Assembly (NCBI GenBank): GCA_947629065.1
Contig: CANRCH010000077.1
Location: forward strand, 1-8,274
Direction of reading: 5' to 3'
From: an uncultured Aliarcobacter sp.
GTDB taxonomy: Bacteria; Campylobacterota; Campylobacteria; Campylobacterales; Arcobacteraceae
DNA length: 8,274 nt
How positions within the stretch are numbered: the stretch's first letter is position 1; each line of letters begins with the position of its first letter. The position numbers were made by a program, and so were the translations under genes. Shown one piece after another: positions 1 through 5,113 of this stretch. The notes below the pieces were generated by a model. It worked only from the letters and a program-made list of their open reading frames with translations. It had not been told where the DNA came from and ran no database searches.

Positions 1-392
1 TTTCTATAAATTATTTAAAAATTCCAATTCCACTTGTAGTTGATAATAGTTTAAAAATTCTATCTTCAACTGCTTTAGCTTTAGGGCTTTTATCTATAGG
101 AAATGCTTTGGTTTTAGAAAATTTCAAACAAATGCTTAAAGATATTTTTGTAAGTAGTTTTGCAAAATTCTTGATTTTTCCACTATTTACTTATATTTTT
201 ATACTAATTTTTGATATAGATAAGCAAACAGCTTCTATTTTAATGCTATTTGCACTTATGCCAACAGCTACAAGTGCATTTATTCTAGCAAGACAACTAG
301 GAGGTGATACAAAATTAATGAGTGCAATTATTACAGTACAAACACTAATTTCAGCCCCTATTTTACTTCTATTTTTAGCTTATTACTCTTAA
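1..392 (+). CDS. AEC-family (auxin efflux carrier-like) permease, 3' part only
   Basis: The gene enters from the left edge and is open in frame from base 3, so only the last 129 residues are visible; its true start lies outside the window. A TTG at 108 is internal, because family-like sequence continues upstream of it. The visible part fits the C-terminal half of the AEC transporter domain: a KIPIPLVVDNSLK stretch, a hydrophobic helix ALALGLLSIGNAL, then three more hydrophobic helices. The signature MPTATSAFILARQLGGD followed by IITVQTLISAP is typical of the end of these proteins. The family moves small organic anions or amino-acid-like compounds across the inner membrane by secondary transport; the substrate cannot be read from this fragment. 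It converges on the TauE/SafE gene with a 2-bp gap between stop codons. Family assignment is confident; physiological role is unknown. Confidence 0.85.
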   Translation, partial: SINYLKIPIPLVVDNSLKILSSTALALGLLSIGNALVLENFKQMLKDIFVSSFAKFLIFPLFTYIFILIFDIDKQTASILMLFALMPTATSAFILARQLGGDTKLMSAIITVQTLISAPILLLFLAYYS

Positions 393-414
393 GTTTATAA
401 CACCTGATAAGCTA
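376..414. terminator. Weak inverted repeat across the convergent AEC/TauE stop codons
   Basis: TAGCTTAT (376-383) pairs with ATAAGCTA (407-414), and two inner pairs (one U-G) could extend the stem. The loop is about 20 nt and holds both stop codons. There is no good U-tract on either side, so this is at best a weak bidirectional terminator. Position between convergent genes is the main argument for it. Confidence 0.25.
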
Positions 415-1117
415 CTGTAATTATTAATTTTATTGCTAAAACTGAAAGAAGAACTTTTAAGATAATTGTAAACTTTTTACCATCAATTAAATTTCTTGCT
501 TTTGTTCCTACAAAGCTTCCCAAAACTGCTCCAAAAATCATGGCAAAAATAATAGTAATATAATCAAAAAATACAAACCCAAAATATATAAATACTAAAA
601 CTTTCAAGAAGTGAGTTAAACTCATTAAAAGTGCACCAGTTGCTACAACTATATCTTTATCTTTAAAATCTTTTAATAAAAGTGTCATAGTAAGTGGTCC
701 AGTTGCTCCCACAACCATAGAAAGTCCTGTTTGAAAAAAACCTGCTATATAGTAGTTTTCATATCTTTTTATCTTTTCATTAAATTTTTCACTCCATAAA
801 GATAGTAAAATATAAACTCCAATAAATAGTGGCACATACTCTAAAGAGATTAAAGATAATATCCCAGCAAAAAAAGCAATTCCTATAAATGAACCTAGCA
901 AAAACTTTGGAACAACACTATATTCTATATCTTTTCTTCCAAAATATGCACGACTTAGATTACTTGAAACTTGTGTTAATCCATGAACTGGAATTAGTGC
1001 ATTTGTTGGTAAAAAAGATGGCAAAATTGCAATTAACATCATTCCTCCACCAATTCCAACAACAGCAGCAACAACTGATGTAAAAAATGTAATTAATGCT
1101 AAAGAGAGTTCTATCAT
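395..1117 (-). CDS. TauE/SafE-family membrane permease
   Basis: A complete 240-residue polytopic inner-membrane protein of the sulfite exporter TauE/SafE family (formerly DUF81). The family's internal duplication is visible: the first half carries VVGIGGGMMLIAILP (GIGGG at residues 21-25) followed by the conserved SSNLSRAYFGRKDI segment. The second half carries the matching VGATGPLTMTLLL (GATGP about 137-141) and ends with GAVLGSFVGTKARNLIDGKKF before the last helix. Length is normal to slightly short for the family. The ATG start is supported by AAAGGA (minus strand, opposite 1125-1130), 7 nt upstream. Known members export sulfite, sulfoacetate or other sulfur-containing anions, but many homologues have no known substrate and the neighbours do not suggest one. 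It is transcribed divergently from the small secreted-protein gene. Confidence 0.88.
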   Translation of the reverse strand: MIELSLALITFFTSVVAAVVGIGGGMMLIAILPSFLPTNALIPVHGLTQVSSNLSRAYFGRKDIEYSVVPKFLLGSFIGIAFFAGILSLISLEYVPLFIGVYILLSLWSEKFNEKIKRYENYYIAGFFQTGLSMVVGATGPLTMTLLLKDFKDKDIVVATGALLMSLTHFLKVLVFIYFGFVFFDYITIIFAMIFGAVLGSFVGTKARNLIDGKKFTIILKVLLSVLAIKLIITVAYQVL

Positions 1118-1158
1118 ATTTTTTTCCTTTTAAAATTTTAAAAATAGCGAATAATGGC

Positions 1159-1166
1159 TTTATAAA
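1159..1166. promoter_or_regulatory. Symmetric -10-like element TTTATAAA in the divergent region
   Basis: The 8-bp palindrome TTTATAAA reads TATAAA on both strands (1161-1166 on +, 1164-1159 on -). Used as a sigma70 -10 box it would place start sites near 1173 for the + genes and near 1152 for the permease, leaving leaders of about 35 nt on each side. No clear -35 hexamer is seen on either strand, as is common in Campylobacterota. The promoter role is inferred from position only. Confidence 0.4.
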
Positions 1167-1191
1167 AGAAATATTGATACAATATTTCTTT
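1165..1191. promoter_or_regulatory. 27-bp perfect inverted repeat, candidate operator
   Basis: AAAGAAATATTG (1165-1176) and CAATATTTCTTT (1180-1191) are exact reverse complements separated by ATA. The element abuts the -10-like sequence and would cover the + strand start site and the upstream part of the - strand promoter. It ends 17 nt before the ATG of the secreted-protein gene. This suits an operator for a dimeric regulator acting on both directions. It could instead act as an RNA hairpin in the leader, but the stem is very AT-rich. The binding protein is unknown. Confidence 0.45.
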
Positions 1192-1208
1192 ATTAAAAAG
1201 GAAAAACT

Positions 1209-1463
1209 ATGAGAATATTACTAATCGTTACTCTTTTTTTAAGTAATTTTTTATTTGCAAACTATAATTTCAAAGATGAAAATAGTGGAAAAATAGATAT
1301 GCATGGAAAAAATGGAAGTAAATTAATAGATAGTTCAAACTCTTTAGGAAATACAAACTTCAAAGTTATTGCTCCAATTGCTCCAATTGTTCCTAAAAAA
1401 CCAGATGAATTAATAAAAAATGAAGATAAAGAGATTAAAAATATAGAGAATAAGGATAAATAA
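1209..1463 (+). CDS. Small secreted protein of unknown function, IAP/IVP repeat and lysine-rich tail
   Basis: I do not recognise this 84-residue protein. Residues 1-17 look like a cleavable Sec signal peptide: MR, a hydrophobic core, then SNFLFA with likely cleavage before NYNF. The mature part is about 67 residues, hydrophilic and without cysteine, so it is neither a lipoprotein nor disulfide-bonded. Residues 54-62 are three tandem tripeptides, IAP-IAP-IVP, encoded by a near-exact 9-nt repeat (1368-1394). The last 22 residues are almost all Lys, Glu, Asp, Asn and Ile, suggesting a disordered periplasmic tail. The start is well supported: AAAAGGA (1196-1202) lies 6 nt before the ATG. The gene ends 2 bp before xth, so the two are probably co-transcribed, although no functional link to DNA repair is evident. 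The start signal, signal peptide and operon position argue that it is a real gene. Confidence 0.7.
   Translation: MRILLIVTLFLSNFLFANYNFKDENSGKIDMHGKNGSKLIDSSNSLGNTNFKVIAPIAPIVPKKPDELIKNEDKEIKNIENKDK
1452..1456 (+). promoter_or_regulatory. Ribosome binding site fixing the TTG start of xth
   Basis: AAGGA sits 9 nt before the TTG at 1466, inside the last codons of the preceding gene. An in-frame stop (1457-1459) directly upstream and the lack of any ATG before residue 60 leave TTG as the only start that keeps the catalytic N-terminus. Confidence 0.75.
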
Positions 1464-1465
1464 AA

Positions 1466-2254
1466 TTGAAAAAAATTTATAAATTTGTATCGTGGAATGT
1501 AAATGGAATTAGAGCTGTTGATAAAAAAGAAGCTTTAAAATGGGTTGATGAAGCAAATATTGATATTTTAGGAATTCAAGAGACAAAATCTCAAATAAAT
1601 CAAATTCCAAAAACAATATTTTCTAAAGAGTATCCATTTTTTATGGCTAGTGAATCAGCTATAAAAGGAAGAAGTGGAACTGCACTTTTTAGTCAAATAA
1701 ACCCTACTTTTAACTCTATATGTCAAACAGTTGATATTTTGGATGAAGGAAGAATAAATGAGATTCATTTTACTTTAAATGATAAGAAAGTAGCATTTTT
1801 TAATATCTATTTCCCAAATGGACAAAGTAGTGATGAAAGACTTGATTATAAAATGGGATTTTATGATAGATTTTTAGATTATTGCGAAACTTTAAAAAAA
1901 GATGGATTTTCACTAATTGTTTGTGGAGATGTAAATACAGCACACACTGAAATTGATCTTGCAAGACCAAAAGCAAATGAAAATACAAGTGGATTTTTAC
2001 AAATTGAAAGAGATTGGGTAAGTAAGTTTATAAATAGTGGTTTTATAGATACTTTTAGATTGGTAAATGGAAATAAATTAGATAGCTATTCGTGGTGGAG
2101 CTATAGAGCAAATGCAAGAGCGAATAATGTTGGCTGGAGAATTGATTACTTTTTTGTAAGTGAAGATTTAAAAGATTGTGTAAAAGATGCACAAATTTTA
2201 GCAGATATTGAAGGAAGTGATCACTGCCCTATTTTACTAGAAATAGAGCTTTGA
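1466..2254 (+). CDS. xth: Exodeoxyribonuclease III (AP endonuclease, Xth/ExoA type)
   Basis: A full-length 262-residue member of the exonuclease III/APE1 family (endonuclease-exonuclease-phosphatase fold). It is cytoplasmic and cuts DNA 5' to abasic sites and trims 3' blocked ends in base-excision repair, using Mg2+. All catalytic positions known from E. coli ExoIII appear in order: Asn11 in WNVNGIRA, Glu39 in GIQETK, Tyr115 in NIYFPNG, Asp155 and Asn157 in CGDVNTAH, Asp227 in WRIDYFF, and Asp252-His253 in the terminal SDHCPI. The SYSWWSYRANARANNVGWRIDY block is typical of the bacterial enzymes. Translation begins at TTG. The gene follows the small secreted-protein gene by 2 bp and its last 34 bp overlap the convergent MarR-family gene. 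Function is assigned with high confidence. Confidence 0.96.
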   Translation: MKKIYKFVSWNVNGIRAVDKKEALKWVDEANIDILGIQETKSQINQIPKTIFSKEYPFFMASESAIKGRSGTALFSQINPTFNSICQTVDILDEGRINEIHFTLNDKKVAFFNIYFPNGQSSDERLDYKMGFYDRFLDYCETLKKDGFSLIVCGDVNTAHTEIDLARPKANENTSGFLQIERDWVSKFINSGFIDTFRLVNGNKLDSYSWWSYRANARANNVGWRIDYFFVSEDLKDCVKDAQILADIEGSDHCPILLEIEL

Positions 2255-2733
2255 GTCACAGAGTATAAAAGTTTTGAAAACATAGTTTTCATCTCTTTTT
2301 GCTCTTTTTTGCTTAAAGGAGAGAAAAACTCTTCTAAACAACCTTTAATTAAATTCATACACTCATTTATTAAATCTTCACCATTTTTTGTGAGTTTTAT
2401 TATAAATTTTCTTTTATCCTCTTTTGAAGCTTCTCTAAAAATCAACTCTCTTTTTTCTAGTTTTTTCAAAACTTTTGTCATTCCACCACTTGAAAATACT
2501 GTAGCATCATAAAGCTCTGTTGGAGTTAATGAGTGATTATCATTTGTAAAATATAGTGCTGCTAATACATCTATATCTGAATGTATCAAATCATATTTTG
2601 TCTTATAAAAATTCTCAGATACACTATATAAATGTTTGTTTAATAGTAACAGTGGTAATGAAAGAGTAAATATTCCATACTGGCAATCATTTTCAATTCT
2701 TTTGTAAAATTCATCTATATGTTTTTTGTTCAT
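2221..2733 (-). CDS. MarR-family transcriptional regulator, likely repressor of the adjacent efflux operon
   Basis: A 170-residue winged-helix regulator of the MarR family, a little longer than the usual 140-150 residues because of its N-terminus. The DNA-binding core is clear: LTPTELYDATVFSSGGMTKVLKKLEKRELI (residues 69-98) forms the helix-turn-helix. REASKEDKRKFIIKLTKNGEDLI (100-122) forms the wing, with the Asp106-Lys107-Arg108 motif (usually DxR). The flanking helices at both ends should make the dimer interface. Cysteines at 17, 125 and 132 could matter for redox sensing, but nothing shows that they do. The ATG at 2733 has no recognisable Shine-Dalgarno sequence. Divergent placement next to a complete RND pump is the classical arrangement for a MarR repressor whose ligand is a pump substrate; that role is inferred. 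Its 3' end overlaps xth by 34 bp. Confidence 0.9.
   Translation of the reverse strand: MNKKHIDEFYKRIENDCQYGIFTLSLPLLLLNKHLYSVSENFYKTKYDLIHSDIDVLAALYFTNDNHSLTPTELYDATVFSSGGMTKVLKKLEKRELIFREASKEDKRKFIIKLTKNGEDLINECMNLIKGCLEEFFSPLSKKEQKEMKTMFSKLLYSVTQSSISSKIGQ
2275..2291 (+). terminator. Candidate terminator of xth, inside the antisense marR coding region
   Basis: TGAAAAC (2275-2281) and TGAAAAC's complement GTTTTCA (2285-2291) form a 7-bp stem with an ATA loop, 20 nt after the xth stop. The following bases are T-rich (TCTCTTTTTGCTCTTTTTT). The stem has only two G-C pairs and the sequence also encodes MarR residues on the other strand, so the assignment is tentative. Confidence 0.3.
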
Positions 2734-2739
2734 TTTGAA

Positions 2740-2749
2740 ATTCTAGCAA
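2740..2749 (-). promoter_or_regulatory. Candidate marR -10 element and TTCTAGCAA copy 1
   Basis: On the minus strand TTTGCTAGAAT contains a -10-like TAGAAT (opposite 2740-2745) preceded by the T-rich context common in Campylobacterota promoters. If used, transcription would begin at or within a base or two of the marR ATG, giving a leaderless mRNA, which would fit the absence of a Shine-Dalgarno sequence. The + strand 9-mer TTCTAGCAA (2741-2749) recurs 29 bp away. Confidence 0.35.
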
Positions 2750-2778
2750 ATATTTTCTGAAAACTATCTTTCTAGCAA
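2741..2778. repeat. Pair of direct repeats TTCTAGCAA in the marR/efflux intergenic region
   Basis: The 9-mer TTCTAGCAA occurs exactly at 2741-2749 and 2770-2778. Both copies lie between marR and the palindrome. They may be a second operator type, or duplicated minus-strand -10 elements (TAGAAT and TAGAAA). The sequence does not decide between these. Confidence 0.5.
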
Positions 2779-2781
2779 GAC

Positions 2782-2798
2782 ATATTTAAGTTAAATAT
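2782..2798. promoter_or_regulatory. Perfect 17-bp palindrome, candidate MarR operator
   Basis: ATATTTAA-G-TTAAATAT is a perfect inverted repeat with 8-bp arms and a one-base centre. Size and symmetry fit the 16-20 bp sites bound by MarR dimers. It ends 3 bp before the -10-like element of the efflux operon, so binding there should block RNA polymerase. The site and its link to the neighbouring MarR protein are inferred from position; an AT-only palindrome can also arise by chance in such AT-rich DNA. Confidence 0.55.
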
Positions 2799-2807
2799 AG
2801 ATAAAAT
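2796..2807 (+). promoter_or_regulatory. Candidate -10 region of the RND efflux operon
   Basis: TATAGATAAAAT offers two overlapping -10-like hexamers, TATAGA (2796-2801) and TAAAAT (2802-2807). The second would start the transcript near 2814, leaving a leader of about 35 nt that includes the strong Shine-Dalgarno sequence. No convincing -35 box is seen. The first hexamer overlaps the palindrome. Confidence 0.45.
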
Positions 2808-2837
2808 CGTTTTCTATTTTAAAAAAATAACAAATAA

Positions 2838-2843
2838 AAGGAG
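2838..2843 (+). promoter_or_regulatory. Strong ribosome binding site fixing the TTG start of the TolC-like gene
   Basis: AAGGAG lies 5 nt before the TTG at 2849. An in-frame TAA at 2828-2830 rules out any start further upstream, and TTG is needed to keep the signal peptide. Confidence 0.8.
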
Positions 2844-2848
2844 CATTT

Positions 2849-4078
2849 TTGAAAAAAATATATTTTTCTTTTCTAGTTCCACTTTTTTTATATGGTCAAA
2901 ATTTAGAAGAACTAGTTAATTTAACGATACAAAACAAACTAGTTGATGCTTCAAAACTTGGTATTGAAGCACAAAAAGAGAATTATGAGAGTGTAAAAAG
3001 TGGATATATGCCAAAACTTGATGTTGGTGCTGGTTATTCATATACTGAAAAAGAGCGAACAGGTGTTGCACAACAAGCAGCTAATGCTTATGCAAGTCTT
3101 AACTATCTTTTATATGATGGTGGAAAAAAAGAGGATGTTTATGACTCTTTAAAATCAAATATTAAAAGTGATGAAAAAAGCCTTGAAGCACTAAAAAACG
3201 ATCTATCTTTAACTGTAGTTGAATACTATTTTAAATATCTTTCACTTCTTTCACAAAAAGATGCAAAAGAGCAAGAAATTGAGCAACTTGAAGCACAATA
3301 TAAAAGATTAAACAGATTTTTTGAGGCTGGAACTACAACAGAAGATGAAGTTCAAAAAATAATTTCAAGAGTTGAAAATGCAAATGTATTACTTCAAGAA
3401 ATTGAGTTAGATATTACTACAATTTTACACAATCTAAAATATTTAACAGGAAATGATGTAAATATCACAAAAGGTTCAAAAATTTCAGAAATAGCAAATC
3501 TAGACAAAAACTTAAGATTTGATATTCAAGCTTTACAAGAGAATATAAACTCTAAAAGAAGTCTTGCAAATGCTGAAAAAAGCGGATACAAACCAACAAT
3601 TACTTTAGATAATACATTTTCATATTATGATAGTGAATATAAAAATAGTGCAAATAAAGCAAATAGTTTCTATCATCAAAATGTTGCAAGTGCAAATCTA
3701 AAATGGAATCTTTTATCTTTTGGAGAGACAAAACATAAATTTGAATCTAAACAAAAAGAGTATCTATCAAGCGTTTCAAACTTTGAGTATGAAAAAAACA
3801 AAGCTGATATTGATTTAGAACTAGCTTTAAAAGCTTACAATATAGCAAATGCAAAAATAAAATCAAGTTTATCAACTTTAAATGCTGCAAATAGTGCTTA
3901 TGAAGTAATTAAATCAAAATTTGAAAATGGTTTAATTGAAAATGTTGCATATTTAGAGAGTTTAAGTGAAAAATTTGATGCAGCAAGTCAATATGAGTCT
4001 TCATTAAATGATTTAGAAATTAAAAAAGCAAATATTATTTACCATAGTGGTGAAAAAATACAGGAGTATATCAAATGA
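2849..4078 (+). CDS. TolC-family outer-membrane efflux channel
   Basis: A 409-residue outer-membrane factor, the exit duct of the tripartite pump. It starts at TTG with a short signal peptide (about residues 1-16, MKKIYFSFLVPLFLYG). There is no lipobox cysteine, so it should not be acylated, unlike OprM or CusC. The two-fold OEP repeat is visible. Repeat 1 (about 17-205) has a strand ending LNYLLYDGG (84-92) followed by long amphipathic coiled-coil helices with the EAGTTTEDEVQ turn. Repeat 2 (about 222-405) has the matching LKWNLLSFGE (284-293), coiled coil, and the FENGLIENVAYLES turn. It is shorter than E. coli TolC (about 470 residues mature) and lacks its long C-terminal tail. The stop overlaps the adaptor gene start as ATGA, with AGGAG (4062-4066) upstream for the next gene, indicating translational coupling. 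Confidence 0.92.
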   Translation: MKKIYFSFLVPLFLYGQNLEELVNLTIQNKLVDASKLGIEAQKENYESVKSGYMPKLDVGAGYSYTEKERTGVAQQAANAYASLNYLLYDGGKKEDVYDSLKSNIKSDEKSLEALKNDLSLTVVEYYFKYLSLLSQKDAKEQEIEQLEAQYKRLNRFFEAGTTTEDEVQKIISRVENANVLLQEIELDITTILHNLKYLTGNDVNITKGSKISEIANLDKNLRFDIQALQENINSKRSLANAEKSGYKPTITLDNTFSYYDSEYKNSANKANSFYHQNVASANLKWNLLSFGETKHKFESKQKEYLSSVSNFEYEKNKADIDLELALKAYNIANAKIKSSLSTLNAANSAYEVIKSKFENGLIENVAYLESLSEKFDAASQYESSLNDLEIKKANIIYHSGEKIQEYIK

Positions 4079-5112
4079 TAAAAAAATCAATTATGGCACT
4101 ATCTTTAGCACTTTTTTCAACTAGTGCCTTAGCAAATGAGATGCCACCATTACCAGTTAAAAGTTTCGTTGTAACAAAAGAGACAAATACTACAAGCAAA
4201 ACTTACCCAACAATTTTAAAAGCTTCAGAAGAAGTTGAAGTTATGGCTAGAGTTGCTGGAACATTAGAGAAAAAATATTTCACTGAAGGTGAATTTGTAA
4301 AAAAAGGAACTCTTTTATATACGATTGAACCAGATGTTTATCAAGCAAATTTAAATATTAAAAAATCAAACTATATAAAAGCAAAAAAAGATTTTGAAAG
4401 AGCAAAAACTCTAATTGCTTCAAAAGCAATTAGCCCTCAAGACTTTGATAACTACACATATTTATACGAAAGTAGTAAAGCAGCACTTGATGAATCAAGT
4501 ATAAATCTAAAATATACAAAAGTTCTTGCACCAATAGATGGAATTACAGGAATTAAACAACAAGATATTGGAAATTTAGTTGGAACAAGTGCAAATAATT
4601 CACATCTTTTAACAATTACAAACACTAACCCAATAAATGCAGAGTTTTCACTTCCAAAAGATGATATAAACACATATTTAGGTCAAATTAGAGCTAAAAC
4701 TGCAAAAATATCACTTCACGCAAATGGAAAAACTTATGAAGATGCAAAAATAGATTTCATCTCTCCTGTAATTGATTCAAATACAGATTCTCTTTTAGTA
4801 AGAGTAAAATTTGACAATAACAATGCTGAATTAATAGCTGGAACTTTCACAAAACTTGAAGTTTCTAACCTATCTTTAGGCGATGTTTTTATTGTTCCTG
4901 AAAATGCTGTTATAAAAACAGCACAAGCAACTATTGTTTTTGTAATTGATGAACAAGGTATTGCAAATCCAAGACCTGTACAAACAGGTGATTTAGTTGA
5001 AGCTGGAAGAGTAGTTACAAGTGGTTTAAATGTAAATGATGAGATTGTAATAAGCAATCTTGCAAAATTAAGACCTGGTACAAAAGTACAAGTTATAAAC
5101 AAAGAGAAATAG
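4075..5112 (+). CDS. RND efflux periplasmic adaptor (membrane fusion protein, HlyD/AcrA family)
   Basis: A 345-residue periplasmic adaptor that bridges the inner-membrane pump and the TolC-like channel. Residues 1-20 form a Sec signal peptide (MIKKSIMALSLALFSTSALA before NEMPP). There is no cysteine anywhere, so it lacks the N-terminal lipid anchor of AcrA and MexA. Domain order is typical. The first half of the lipoyl/barrel-sandwich (about 52-87) has VEVMARVAGTLEKKYFTEGEFVKKG. A fairly short helical hairpin spans about 88-143. The second lipoyl half (about 146-175) has KVLAPIDGITG and IGNLVG. The beta-barrel spans about 178-265. The membrane-proximal domain runs to the end, with VPENAVI and LRPGTKVQV. 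It overlaps the TolC-like gene by 4 bp and is followed 1 bp later by the pump gene, so all three are clearly one operon. Confidence 0.93.
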   Translation: MIKKSIMALSLALFSTSALANEMPPLPVKSFVVTKETNTTSKTYPTILKASEEVEVMARVAGTLEKKYFTEGEFVKKGTLLYTIEPDVYQANLNIKKSNYIKAKKDFERAKTLIASKAISPQDFDNYTYLYESSKAALDESSINLKYTKVLAPIDGITGIKQQDIGNLVGTSANNSHLLTITNTNPINAEFSLPKDDINTYLGQIRAKTAKISLHANGKTYEDAKIDFISPVIDSNTDSLLVRVKFDNNNAELIAGTFTKLEVSNLSLGDVFIVPENAVIKTAQATIVFVIDEQGIANPRPVQTGDLVEAGRVVTSGLNVNDEIVISNLAKLRPGTKVQVINKEK

Positions 5113-5113
5113 T

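Noticed and set aside
108..392. TTG at 108 as the true start of the first gene
   Set aside because: The frame stays open to the window edge and the upstream residues match the AEC-family helix, so this is an internal codon of a gene cut by the window.
889..1083. Plus-strand open frame antisense to the TauE/SafE gene
   Set aside because: Ends in a low-complexity glutamine run produced by antisense reading of the permease's N-terminal repeats of Ala/Val codons; no ribosome binding site or promoter logic.
1131..1140. 10-bp palindrome TAAAATTTTA upstream of the TauE/SafE gene
   Set aside because: Short, pure A/T and next to the ribosome binding site; expected by chance in DNA this AT-rich.
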